Shown here: one piece after another, positions 27,633 through 35,100 of the stretch | How the letters are laid out: every line of letters begins with the position of its first letter | How positions within the stretch are numbered: the stretch's first letter is position 1 | IMG/VR virus record: IMGVR_UViG_3300047469_000312 | Span: 62,001 to 126,000 of that record | DNA: 64,000 bases | Source: a virus | Reading direction: 5' to 3' (one strand) | The notes under the pieces: model-generated | Databases searched by the model: none | The model's input: the letters and a program-made list of their open reading frames with translations, nothing else | Told to the model about the DNA's origin: nothing | Translations under genes and position numbers: made by a program

Positions 27633-27667
27633 AGCCCTGACGCTCTCCTCAGGGAGGGTGTCGGGGT
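27633..27667 (+). terminator. long wobble-containing hairpin with T tract
   Basis: GCCCTGACGCTCTCC and GGGAGGGTGTCGGGG pair with several G-T wobbles around TCA, followed by TTTTTATG. The T tract leads straight into TATG at 27671. Confidence 0.65.
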
Positions 27668-27670
27668 TTT

Positions 27671-27674
27671 TATG
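27671..27674 (+). promoter_or_regulatory. candidate late promoter (TATG after terminator)
   Basis: TTTTTATGTTCG, 27 bases before the ATG of 27701. It has the same terminator-then-TATG arrangement as other units but lacks the CCG/ACG extension. Confidence 0.35.
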
Positions 27675-27700
27675 TTCGTTATCATCAAGAGAGTTTAAAG

Positions 27701-28750
27701 ATGGCTATCCGAGATTTTTGGGGCTTCGACAATATCCCTCCTTACACGGCAGGTGCCACGGCGCTTAACTACTTGCGCGGCGATATTGTGGTCACCAACT
27801 ATTACACTAACTACGGAACCGTGATCAAAGGGACCGGCAGCTGGGCGAACTGGCTGACGTGCATTGGTGCCACTAACCCGTATCCGAACACGAATTACGG
27901 GACCTACAATCCGCTCATTTCCATCCCCTATCAGAACCTCAGCGTTTTTAGCGCGCCGCGCAGCTTTATCGGGATGCGGTTTCAGGTCAATAATAACAGC
28001 CTGTCCGTCCCGGTGCTGTATTTACAGAACACAGCAGGCACTAAGCAGACCCTGGTGCTGAATACGCAGCTGGCACTAAACACCCCCCAGTACATCGAGG
28101 TAATGATTGATCGTGCCAACACCCAGATCGTGGTGTGGATCGACGGGGTGCAAGTGTCGAGCACGTTCTTTGACTTCAATGCGTTCGTGTCGGCTGACGG
28201 TAACGCCTCGCTGGTATGGGGCTGTAACAATTCTTCAGCTAATTACACCTGGTACCTGCGCGACGTGTACTTCTTGGACGACACCCAGGATGCCACGCAA
28301 TGTAATCGCCTCGGTCCGGTGGATGTTACGCCTGCCGCTTTGGCCAGCGTGACGGCACCGAACTGGACCTCCAGCGATAGCAGCACGGCGTTGGTCGACC
28401 TGTCGACGCCGCTTGGCACAACGGCCGGGTCTCAAAATGCACCGCTGCTGACAGAGCCCGCGACCATGGACCCGTTGCAGTTCAAGCTCTCGAATGCGGG
28501 CCTGATTGCAGGCGAGAGTATTCTCGCTGCGAAAGCGGACGTGTCGGGCCAGCGCACGGCGAGTTACATCTTCGCCCCACAGGCGAGTGTTTCGTATAAC
28601 GGCCAGTCCGTGAATGGTAAGCAAATTACCTATCCGAACGGCGCCCAGATGTACTGGAATCAGAACGCGTTTGTGCTCGAGAAAGCACCGGATGGCACGC
28701 CCTTCACACCCCAGTCGTTGGCGGCGATGGTCGCGACCCTCACCCCGTAA
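27701..28750 (+). CDS. array protein, family C without LamG, divergent C-terminus, 349 aa
   Basis: The N-terminal C module is clear (MAIRDFWGFDNIPPYTAG, EVMIDRANTQIVVWIDG, YLRDVYFLDDTQ). The C-terminal segment differs from sister genes: it retains GESILAAKADVSG and KAPDGTPFTPQSL but the middle is unique (APQASVSYNGQSVNGKQ). It suggests replacement or fast divergence in this part. The ribosome site is weak (AAGAGAG at distance). Confidence 0.6.
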   Translation: MAIRDFWGFDNIPPYTAGATALNYLRGDIVVTNYYTNYGTVIKGTGSWANWLTCIGATNPYPNTNYGTYNPLISIPYQNLSVFSAPRSFIGMRFQVNNNSLSVPVLYLQNTAGTKQTLVLNTQLALNTPQYIEVMIDRANTQIVVWIDGVQVSSTFFDFNAFVSADGNASLVWGCNNSSANYTWYLRDVYFLDDTQDATQCNRLGPVDVTPAALASVTAPNWTSSDSSTALVDLSTPLGTTAGSQNAPLLTEPATMDPLQFKLSNAGLIAGESILAAKADVSGQRTASYIFAPQASVSYNGQSVNGKQITYPNGAQMYWNQNAFVLEKAPDGTPFTPQSLAAMVATLTP

Positions 28751-28765
28751 CAGAGAGTAACGAAC

Positions 28766-29839
28766 ATGGCCCTTCACGATTTGTGGCATTTTGAGAATGC
28801 GCCAGTGGGGATGACACTGAGTGCCGCGGGATCGAGTTATAACGGCAACACGATCTACAACCAGTATACTGGCAATGTCGGTCAGCCGCTCACCTACGTT
28901 AATAACACTACCCCCAGCAACATCTTCTCCGTGACGGCCGATGGCTTCTTGTCGAACGCCGCTAATTCGTCCGGTCAATGCGGGGCGCTCTTTGTACCCA
29001 CCGCAGCTGTGCAGGACTGGAGCGTGGCAACGCAGTATTGGTTTGGTTTCCGCACGAAGCTGATCGTGAATAACACGCTCGGTGCACCCCATGTGGTCAT
29101 CGTGACCAACAGCACATCCTTCGGTAGCTGGACTTCGCTGCTCGATGAGTCACATCTGATCGCAGCAGGGATGGTGGGCGTGGGTGGTGAAATCTACATT
29201 GAGGTCTTTATCGATCGTAGTGCACTGACGTTCCAGGTGTATGGCAACGGCGTTCTGATCAATTCCGGTACGGTGACGTCCGCTGTCTTTAACAGCACGG
29301 GCTACATTACCTTTGGAGGCGCGTCCACCGGGAGCGCGAATTACGCACGCGGCTATCGCGACTTCTATTTTCTCGACGTGGATGCATCGACGCCGGGTCG
29401 ACTGGGTCCGATTCGCGCCAAAGCGTCGCGCACGGCGGCCGCGTCGGGCTCGGAATGGGTACCTAACGGCGCAGCAGATCTGGTGACGGTGCTCAATACC
29501 GCTAACCAAAACCCGCCCGTCATTAGCCCCTATGCGCAGGCTCCGGCAGATAACCAGTCCCTGGCTGTGACGATGGGCGTCACCGTTAATGACAGTAGTC
29601 AGAAAGTCCTGGCTGTTCAACCCACACTGTCGTTTCAACCGAGTGGGGCTGGTCCCGCCAAGATTGCAGCGAGCTTTGCGGATGCTTCCAGTAACGTTTC
29701 ACCGCTTGGCCAGTTTGCCAATAGCAATGGACTGGTACTGAATCAAAAGTTGCCTTGGCAGACGAAAGCGCCGGATGGTTCAAACTGGACAGGCGCGAAG
29801 ATTAACCAGACTCAGTTCGTACTGACACCCACTAACTAA
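28766..29839 (+). CDS. array protein, family C without LamG, 357 aa
   Basis: It begins MALHDLWHFENAPVGMTLSA, closest by pattern to 24789 (MAIHDLWSFDNAPVGTSLL), and shares YRDFYFLDVDAS, AVQPTLSFQ and TKAPDGSNWTGAKI with that protein's non-LamG part. It reads as 24789 without its LamG. It follows 27701 by 15 bases in a tight unit that continues into 29850. Confidence 0.6.
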   Translation: MALHDLWHFENAPVGMTLSAAGSSYNGNTIYNQYTGNVGQPLTYVNNTTPSNIFSVTADGFLSNAANSSGQCGALFVPTAAVQDWSVATQYWFGFRTKLIVNNTLGAPHVVIVTNSTSFGSWTSLLDESHLIAAGMVGVGGEIYIEVFIDRSALTFQVYGNGVLINSGTVTSAVFNSTGYITFGGASTGSANYARGYRDFYFLDVDASTPGRLGPIRAKASRTAAASGSEWVPNGAADLVTVLNTANQNPPVISPYAQAPADNQSLAVTMGVTVNDSSQKVLAVQPTLSFQPSGAGPAKIAASFADASSNVSPLGQFANSNGLVLNQKLPWQTKAPDGSNWTGAKINQTQFVLTPTN

Positions 29840-29849
29840 GGAGGAGTGA

Positions 29850-31397
29850 ATGACGACAACAATTCGCTACTTCGCCCCACTGGTGTGGCAAGGAACGAGC
29901 AGTAGTGCCCAGGTTCGTCAAGCCGCCCCTGTCGTGTGGACGACGCAAAACATCAACGCGTATTTCCGCCAAATGCAGGCAGTGCAGTGGTTCAGCTCAC
30001 CCACGCCTGTCACGTTGCGTAAGGTGACCGCACTGCAGTGGTCGCAGGACAACCCCACGATGTCGATCCGGCGCGTGATGGCCTTGCAATGGACGCAGGA
30101 CGCCATCGGCGCAAAGTTCCGGGCAATGCCCGCAGTGACGTGGACCAAGCTATCCAGTAGTGGCTCGCTGCGTCAGGTGTCGGCCTTTGCGATGCAGAAG
30201 TCATCGACCCAAGGCCAGTTGCGTCAAGTCTCTGCATTCGTCATGCAGAAGAAACAGTTCCAGATTAAGACAGGAGGTTTGGCGGGTTTGTGGGCATTGA
30301 TTCAAGCTGACGCGAAGCAGACCATCTCCCAGTCACAGTTATCGGTGAGCGCGCCCGTTGCAGATAGTTCACAGATCAACTGTAACACTTACGTGACGGT
30401 GGCGCCCATCGGCACGTTGCTGCAGCAGTACTCAGGCACGTACAAGCTCTATTACAATCGCACGGACATTGCGAACGCGTTTCTAGGTGGCACCAATAAC
30501 ACCTGGAAGCTCGGCACGATTAGTTCGGCTACGACCATTCGCGCGCTGATCCCTCAGATCAACACGCAATACGGCTTGACGCTTGATCCGACGGATGTGG
30601 TGGATGGTCCGGTTGCAGCGAACGCGACAAAGTTGCAGCTGGTGGTCGATCCGAACAGCTACGTATTTGCGCCGGGCACGAATGTGTACCTGATGAATTC
30701 CGTGGTGTTGTCGACAGCAGTGACGACAGTGAATCTGCCTGGCTTTGCTAATGCAAGCGGCGTCGGTCCCGCAGCCAATACGAAGTTGCTGATGCATTTT
30801 GACAATGCAGGCACCTCGGCCTACGCGGATGTGCTCGGCCATACCGTTACCAACAATGGTGCAGCAGTAGCTGGTGCTGGAGGTAAATTTGGTGCCGGTT
30901 ACTTCCCATCGGGTGCCGGATATCTTGCTGTGAGTGACGCGCCCGATTTGCATTTTACGGGTGATCTGACGATTGAGTTTTGGGCTTGGCACAACAACGT
31001 CACTCAAAACGGCATGATTTTGTCCAAGGGCACGAGCGCCCAATCAGGTTACCAGTATATCCAGTCCACTAGTGGCCTGGTTCGCATCCTCGGGACCGAC
31101 GGTAGTGTCATCGTGGGTACGCCTGATACAAGCAGTACCAAAGTGGGTACGTGGCAGCATTTTGCCTTTGTACGCGCTGGCAACAGTTGGAAATGTTTCG
31201 TCGATGGTGTGTTGGTACAAACCGTTACCAGTACTCAAACATTTGGTAACAACACCTACCCGCTGTGGATCGGTCAATTCCTCAACGGTAGTACAGCCAT
31301 GCTGTTTAATGGCCGCATCGATGAGTTGCGCCTGAGTAACATGGCTCGCTACACGACGACTTTTATCCCACCTGCTGCTCCATTTGTAGTAGATTAA
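29850..31397 (+). CDS. array protein: eight 17-residue repeats, A module, LamG, 515 aa
   Basis: Residues 5-140 are eight repeats of exactly 17 residues with the pattern [ILVF]-R-x(3)-[AP]-[LVF]-x-[WM]-x(8); examples are LRKVTALQWSQDNPTMS and IRRVMALQWTQDAIGAK. The last two units replace Trp with Met. A module A follows (~145-300; GLAGLWALIQADAKQTISQS, YYNRTDIANAF), then LamG (~311-515; LLMHFDNAG, FTGDLTIEFWAW, GTWQHFAFVRAG, RIDELRLSNMARY). A perfect AAGGAGG site precedes the ATG. The repeats suggest a beta-solenoid or fibre-shaft segment. Confidence 0.7.
   Translation: MTTTIRYFAPLVWQGTSSSAQVRQAAPVVWTTQNINAYFRQMQAVQWFSSPTPVTLRKVTALQWSQDNPTMSIRRVMALQWTQDAIGAKFRAMPAVTWTKLSSSGSLRQVSAFAMQKSSTQGQLRQVSAFVMQKKQFQIKTGGLAGLWALIQADAKQTISQSQLSVSAPVADSSQINCNTYVTVAPIGTLLQQYSGTYKLYYNRTDIANAFLGGTNNTWKLGTISSATTIRALIPQINTQYGLTLDPTDVVDGPVAANATKLQLVVDPNSYVFAPGTNVYLMNSVVLSTAVTTVNLPGFANASGVGPAANTKLLMHFDNAGTSAYADVLGHTVTNNGAAVAGAGGKFGAGYFPSGAGYLAVSDAPDLHFTGDLTIEFWAWHNNVTQNGMILSKGTSAQSGYQYIQSTSGLVRILGTDGSVIVGTPDTSSTKVGTWQHFAFVRAGNSWKCFVDGVLVQTVTSTQTFGNNTYPLWIGQFLNGSTAMLFNGRIDELRLSNMARYTTTFIPPAAPFVVD
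29862..30269 (+). repeat. eight tandem 51-base coding repeats
   Basis: The 17-residue units of the 29850 protein correspond to eight 51-base units with no length variation. Nucleotide identity between units is limited, so they are old or diversified repeats rather than a recent slippage product. Units 7 and 8 are the most alike (LRQVSAFAMQK and LRQVSAFVMQK). Confidence 0.75.
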
Positions 31398-31420
31398 GCA
31401 GTAAAAAAATACTTGCATCC

Positions 31421-31451
31421 TATGCGGGGTCCTTCTTATATGGAACCCGCA
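31421..31451 (+). promoter_or_regulatory. candidate late promoter overlapping a hairpin
   Basis: TATG at 31421 in GCATCCTATGCG, preceded by TTAAGCAGTAAAA, mirrors 15254-15291. The bases after it form a hairpin, TGCGGGGTCC (31423-31432) with GGAACCCGCA (31442-31451), so a transcript starting at TATG would begin with a 5' stem-loop. A second TATG lies in the loop at 31439. Confidence 0.45.
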
Positions 31452-31485
31452 GTGCAGTAGATCACTTCTCCTTTAAGGAACGGAA

Positions 31486-32028
31486 ATGGCAAAAATCAAC
31501 ACCAGCTTGTCGGCGTTGGATAACCTGCTCGCGCTCGTCAATGCCGCTAATACCGGCCAGACGATCACGAACGCGCAAGTGACTGCAGGTGCACCCAGCG
31601 TCAAATCCGATACGGGTGACGGCCGTAACACCACAGTAGCACTGACGGCCGTTGGCGGCCAGGGTTACACGGGTGCGGTCTCGGTCAACTACACCCGCCG
31701 GGGTCTGAACGACTCGGTGCTCAGCCCGGTCGATAGCTACACCGCGACCACCGGTACCACGGCGGCTGCGCTCGTGACGGCGCTGGCTGCTCAGCTCGGC
31801 CTGGTGGAGTCGGAACTGCATCTCGAAGATCCGGCGGCTCCGGGTACACCGCTTTCGGGCGCACAGAGCGGCAATCAAGCCACGCTCGATCTGGTGGCTA
31901 ATGCGGGTTCGCTGCTGTACGTGGACGGTTCGCTGCAAGCGATCGCCATGACCTGGCAGGCTCCGCAAGTCGCGCTGGACTCGGCCGTTACGGTCACGGA
32001 CCTCTCGGGCTTCGACGCCGCAAGCTAA
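31486..32028 (+). CDS. array protein, single A module, own transcription unit, 180 aa
   Basis: Module A only: LDNLLALVNAANTGQTITNA, NTTVALTAVGGQGYTGAV, NYTRRGLND, LGLVESELHLEDP and SLLYVDGSLQAIAMTWQ. Like 15339 it is bounded by its own TATG element (31421) and UUCG terminator (32048) and has strongly biased codons. The pair may be the abundant members of the family. An AAGGAACGG site precedes the ATG. Confidence 0.6.
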   Translation: MAKINTSLSALDNLLALVNAANTGQTITNAQVTAGAPSVKSDTGDGRNTTVALTAVGGQGYTGAVSVNYTRRGLNDSVLSPVDSYTATTGTTAAALVTALAAQLGLVESELHLEDPAAPGTPLSGAQSGNQATLDLVANAGSLLYVDGSLQAIAMTWQAPQVALDSAVTVTDLSGFDAAS

Positions 32029-32047
32029 GCACTTCAGTGCTCGTAGG

Positions 32048-32067
32048 GGTGGAGCTTCGGCTCTGCC
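32048..32067 (+). terminator. UUCG-loop hairpin terminator with wobble pairs
   Basis: GGTGGAGC and GCTCTGCC pair around TTCG with two G-T wobbles, followed by TTTATGCCG. Confidence 0.7.
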
Positions 32068-32069
32068 TT

Positions 32070-32101
32070 TATGCCGTCATTTTCTACAGGTCCATTTTAT
32101 G
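32070..32101 (+). promoter_or_regulatory. candidate late promoter (TATG at 32070 and 32098)
   Basis: TATGCCG at 32070 follows the hairpin, and a second TATG at 32098 (TTTTATGACC) is 26 bases from the ATG of 32127. The leader has no clear Shine-Dalgarno sequence. Confidence 0.4.
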
Positions 32102-32126
32102 ACCTTTCCTTATTTTGGCGACCCGA

Positions 32127-33200
32127 ATGAAAATCGACCCCACAAAAAGCGCAGTACAGAATCTGCTTGCGCTGATTGATGCCTCCAATGCGCAGGCACC
32201 GAATCTTCCTAACGAGGTGACAGTAAGTGCCGTGACGACTGGTAGTTTCCCGAATGGGGCTGATACTAAAGTCACCCTGACGGGTACTGGCCCTCAGGGC
32301 AGTTACGCGAATTTTACAGGCAGCGTCGATGTCACCTATAAACGGCTGACACTCGCTGCTGAGGCTGCCAGCCCTGCAGGTCCTGTACCCGTGCAGTTGG
32401 GTACGAGTAAGGCCGCCACGCTGGCAGCTGTGAGCCAGTATTTTGGTTTCATTCCTTCTGAAATTTCAGCACCAAGCTTTACTCCGCAAGGCACGGCAGG
32501 CAACCAAACTGTCACCTTGCAGGCGAGCGGTTCGTTGATCTACGAGGATGGTTCGACGAACGTTACCGTCGCATGGCAACCACCTAAGACCGTGCTCTTG
32601 ATGCATTTTGAGGGCAGCAACGGCAGCACAGTCTTTACGGATGCAGCGGGTCACCCGATGACGCCAGGCGGCTCGGCACAGCTGACCACCAGCAGCCCGT
32701 TGATCGGAACTTCTTCGTACACCTCAAATGACGCCCTGAGTTATGTTACGACGCCCGATGCGCCTGAGCTGGAGTTGACGGGAGATTTCACGATTGAGTT
32801 CTTCCTGGCACTGGCCAGCACGACTACGCCTCAAGTCGTTTTCTCCAAGGGCACGGGTTCGTATATCGACCACTACAACGGTCAGTTCTACGTTTCATTG
32901 GGTAGCACCAATTCACCGATTATCCAGGTGACGTCTAATGTGGTGGCTGGTACCCGTTATCACGTGGCGATCACCAAGCACGGCACCACGGTCACCTTGT
33001 GGTTAAATGGCGTATCACTCGCTACCGCGACCTCTAGTCTGCCGTTCGGTCAAAATACCAACGCCCTGTGTGTGGGTAACTGGACCAATGGTTTGAACCT
33101 GGGTTTGGCAGGCGGTAAAATGGACGAAGTGCGCGTTTCCAATGTCGCCCGTTACACGAGTGCCTTTACGGCACCGACTACTCCCTTTACGCTGGATTAA
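32127..33200 (+). CDS. array protein, A module plus C-terminal LamG, 357 aa
   Basis: The ATG at 32127 gives MKIDPTKSAVQNLLALIDAS, matching module A starts elsewhere; an in-frame TTG at 32115 is the alternative. Neither has a convincing ribosome site, unusual for this genome. Module A runs ~1-150 (YKRLTLAAE, FGFIPSEISAPS). LamG runs 154-357 (VLLMHFEGSNGST, LTGDFTIEFFLAL, GTRYHVAITKHG, KMDEVRVSNVARY). The last gene of the array, ending at the UACG hairpin at 33222. Confidence 0.65.
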   Translation: MKIDPTKSAVQNLLALIDASNAQAPNLPNEVTVSAVTTGSFPNGADTKVTLTGTGPQGSYANFTGSVDVTYKRLTLAAEAASPAGPVPVQLGTSKAATLAAVSQYFGFIPSEISAPSFTPQGTAGNQTVTLQASGSLIYEDGSTNVTVAWQPPKTVLLMHFEGSNGSTVFTDAAGHPMTPGGSAQLTTSSPLIGTSSYTSNDALSYVTTPDAPELELTGDFTIEFFLALASTTTPQVVFSKGTGSYIDHYNGQFYVSLGSTNSPIIQVTSNVVAGTRYHVAITKHGTTVTLWLNGVSLATATSSLPFGQNTNALCVGNWTNGLNLGLAGGKMDEVRVSNVARYTSAFTAPTTPFTLD

Positions 33201-33221
33201 AGAACAGTCGCGACATACAGC

Positions 33222-33245
33222 GAGGCGAGCCTACGGGCTCGCCTC
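33222..33245 (+). terminator. UACG-loop hairpin terminator closing the modular array
   Basis: GAGGCGAGCC and GGCTCGCCTC form a perfect 10-bp stem around TACG, and the next bases are TATGACGC, exactly as at 9183-9210. It marks the border between virion genes and the following small/metabolic genes. Confidence 0.8.
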
Positions 33246-33249
33246 TATG
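33246..33249 (+). promoter_or_regulatory. candidate late promoter TATGACGC
   Basis: It abuts the terminator stem, as at 9207. It is 30 bases upstream of a different, early-promoter-like element (33276), so the small genes that follow may be read in both early and late infection. Confidence 0.4.
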
Positions 33250-33275
33250 ACGCTGATTCAAACGAATTTCAGCCC

Positions 33276-33292
33276 TATATAACAAACCTAGC
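33276..33292 (+). promoter_or_regulatory. candidate early promoter TATATAACAAACCTAGC
   Basis: A 17-base element differing at one base from 37658-37674. TATATTAC-like AT-rich elements are described for phiKZ early promoters. It lies 62 bases before the translation start at 33355, a plausible leader. Confidence 0.55.
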
Positions 33293-33354
33293 AATTAGGG
33301 AATTAAAGAACTTTCCCTTTATCTTTCCATGAGTTGATCAATTCGGAGTTTACC

Positions 33355-33633
33355 ATGCAACAAGCTCAAATCGCCCGCCTGAAGCACTACATCGTCTTTG
33401 GTCCGGTGAACCTCACCGAAGTGACTGAATGTCTGCAGCTCACGATGGCGCGTGCTCAAGAAATCCGTGAACACTTCAATCTGTTGGGTGATGCGATCCC
33501 CGACCAGATGAAGGGTGAGCTCAATCTGCTCAAAGACCTGGCTGACCAGGCACTCGTATTCGGCGAACAGATCCTCGACAATGCAAAGGCATCCTGTGGT
33601 GCACAGCGTGTACCCTCTGTCACTCTGCATTAA
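33355..33633 (+). CDS. small helical protein, 92 aa
   Basis: The ATG at 33355 follows CGGAG by six bases. The protein is mostly helical, acidic, Cys-poor and without membrane segment (KHYIVFGPVNLTEVTECLQL near the start). It is the first gene after the early-promoter-like element and is followed by a tiny membrane protein gene. It may be an early host-takeover factor, but nothing in the sequence identifies a target. Confidence 0.55.
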   Translation: MQQAQIARLKHYIVFGPVNLTEVTECLQLTMARAQEIREHFNLLGDAIPDQMKGELNLLKDLADQALVFGEQILDNAKASCGAQRVPSVTLH

Positions 33634-33643
33634 GGAGTCTGGC

Positions 33644-33736
33644 ATGCCGCCGCGTTGGAAGAAGTGGGCCATCGAATGGGGCGTCGCTTTGGGCGTGCTC
33701 GTCGTGTGGTTGATCTCAACTCGTTTAAAGATGTAA
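33644..33736 (+). CDS. tiny membrane protein, 30 aa
   Basis: The ATG follows TAAGGAG at ideal spacing. The sequence is a basic N-terminus (MPPRWKKWAIEWG) and one hydrophobic helix (VALGVLVVWLIS) ending in TRLKM. One transmembrane segment with flanking positive charges is clear. It sits between 33355 and the terminator at 33763. Function unknown. Confidence 0.6.
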   Translation: MPPRWKKWAIEWGVALGVLVVWLISTRLKM

Positions 33737-33762
33737 TTTGTAGGGGGCGTTAAGCGACTTTA

Positions 33763-33794
33763 CCTGGCGGCTGAGGCTTCGGTCTCCCGCCAGG
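33763..33794 (+). terminator. long two-part hairpin with T tract
   Basis: CCTGGCGG pairs with CCGCCAGG, and inside it GAGGC pairs with GTCTC around TTCG. CTCTTTTTGCTTTTATG follows, giving a good T-rich release site and then TATG at 33808. Confidence 0.8.
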
Positions 33795-33807
33795 CTCTTT
33801 TTGCTTT

Positions 33808-33811
33808 TATG
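33808..33811 (+). promoter_or_regulatory. candidate late promoter TTTATGCC
   Basis: TATG in TTTTATGCCC, about 70 bases before the ATG of 33879; same terminator-promoter layout as elsewhere, with CCC instead of CCG. Confidence 0.35.
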
Positions 33812-33878
33812 CCCTAAATGGAATTTATCGGGTGGATTCATTCTACGATGCCCCCGATTGTGGTTGATCAAGGAGAAC

Positions 33879-34193
33879 ATGATGCAGCATGTTTACAAGA
33901 CGCAGCATTTTGGTGATGCTATCACGGTTCGCGCTGGCTGGGACTATCCCCTGCAGCAATTCTTCCTGGTGATTGAGCAGGATGAGTCGCCCGAGGACGA
34001 CGAGATGGAAGGTCGCATCTACTCGAACCTGGATGACGATCAGGCCGCAGGCTGCCGCGATTGGGCGTACTTCGAAAAGAAGCTCAAGGAACTCGCGATC
34101 GCCGTGCCCGATAGCTTCAACACGGTCGTGCGCATGGATGGCCGCAACAATTGCAACGTCAGCGGTGAGCTCACTCACGTGGATGACAAGTAA
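33879..34193 (+). CDS. conserved hypothetical protein, 104 aa
   Basis: The start is one of two adjacent ATGs (33879 or 33882) after AAGGAG. The protein contains HFGDAITVRAGWDYPLQQFF, a long acidic loop (EQDESPEDDEMEG) and DWAYFEKKLKELAIAVPDSF. Small proteins with the G-W-D...F-L-V-I pattern are, to my knowledge, scattered in proteobacteria and their phages without a known function. It overlaps the next start by one base. Confidence 0.55.
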   Translation: MMQHVYKTQHFGDAITVRAGWDYPLQQFFLVIEQDESPEDDEMEGRIYSNLDDDQAAGCRDWAYFEKKLKELAIAVPDSFNTVVRMDGRNNCNVSGELTHVDDK

Positions 34194-34360
34194 TGGGCAA
34201 TCGTCAACTGTACGAACGCGATAAGAATCGCGTCTACATGTCGGGCGACTCAGTGGGCTGGGTAAGGGGCGCGGTCCTCTACCTGCTCCTGGCAGTCGCC
34301 CCCATTAGCTTGGCGCTTTATCCGCTGATCCGGCTCATCTGCTCTCAGTTGAAAGGATAG
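34193..34360 (+). CDS. small membrane protein, 55 aa
   Basis: It starts inside the stop codon of the preceding gene (TAATG). The first ~25 residues are charged (MGNRQLYERDKNRVYMSGD), followed by one hydrophobic helix (GAVLYLLLAVAPISLALYPL). Translational coupling and the clean transmembrane segment support a real gene. Confidence 0.55.
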   Translation: MGNRQLYERDKNRVYMSGDSVGWVRGAVLYLLLAVAPISLALYPLIRLICSQLKG

Positions 34361-34453
34361 TCTAATGCTGACGCTACGGGCACGCGTTAGTAGTTGTACA
34401 CACTAGCCCACTTATCGCAATAGTCTTTTACAACTTAAACAAGGAGCTTCAAA

Positions 34454-35011
34454 ATGGGTATCATCAAGGCAATCTTCGGTTCCAAAGAAATCCAAATCGA
34501 ACAACTGGAAATCCTTTTCCACACGGAAGCCGCGTACTTTGGTGAGCATGGTCGTCTGATCGCCAGCAACCGTTCGCTCGGCATCATCGAGAAGGAAGTG
34601 ATCTTCTGCCTGAAGGGTCACACGACGCCGTTGCCGCTGAACCATCGCCTGTTCGCGCACATCTGGAAGGAAGCGCAAGCGCAGGGCTTCATCCCGCTCG
34701 AACTCGCCAAGTACGGTTCGGTCATCGAGTCCGCGGAACCCGATGCCCTGGCTGCGCATAAGCGCGTTCTGGCCATCATGGTCGAACACGGTCAGGCTCC
34801 GGCGCTCGCCGATGGTCGCCAGGCGCTGCACATGAACCTGGGTAGCACGTCGGCGGCTGAAGCGGAAGCCGCAGTCTCGAGCGCGATGGCATCCGCTGCT
34901 GCGACGAGCGGGCGTGATTACAGCGCGGTCGAAGTGCCTGCGTTCCTGCGCAAACAGCAGGCTGAAGGCGACGGCTTCCAGACGGCAGGCTTCGCTGCTG
35001 CACAAAGCTAA
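34454..35011 (+). CDS. hypothetical protein, 185 aa
   Basis: A strong AAGGAG site and a 93-base gap upstream (with TTGTACACACTAGCCC at 34388, faintly like the early element) suggest a new unit. Residues ~1-110 are folded (ITLEQLEILFHTEAAYF-like start); residues ~128-160 are Ala/Ser/Glu-rich and probably flexible. The pattern EILFHTEAAYFGEHG recalls EFKFEYAAAYFRQHE in the next gene, hinting at distant relation. It is bounded by a hairpin at 35024. Confidence 0.5.
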   Translation: MGIIKAIFGSKEIQIEQLEILFHTEAAYFGEHGRLIASNRSLGIIEKEVIFCLKGHTTPLPLNHRLFAHIWKEAQAQGFIPLELAKYGSVIESAEPDALAAHKRVLAIMVEHGQAPALADGRQALHMNLGSTSAAEAEAAVSSAMASAAATSGRDYSAVEVPAFLRKQQAEGDGFQTAGFAAAQS

Positions 35012-35023
35012 GTAAGCCAAGTC

Positions 35024-35049
35024 GAGGAGCTTCCTACGGGGAGCTCCTC
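35024..35049 (+). terminator. UACG-loop hairpin, 11-bp stem
   Basis: GAGGAGCTTCC pairs with GGGAGCTCCTC (one wobble) around TACG. The T run (CCTTTTTATTT) comes some 15 bases later, so termination may be weak or the hairpin may protect the RNA 3' end. Confidence 0.6.
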
Positions 35050-35100
35050 CGCTGGGTGTACTTCCTTTTTATTTCCGTTACTGCAACGAGGAGCTTTACC

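Noticed and set aside
14725-33200. Phage-encoded reverse-transcriptase diversity system (DGR) driving the array
   Set aside because: No reverse transcriptase, template repeat or adenine-biased variable repeat is visible; divergence is spread over whole modules.
34365-34406. 13-codon frame after the small membrane protein
   Set aside because: No ribosome site and no protein-like features.
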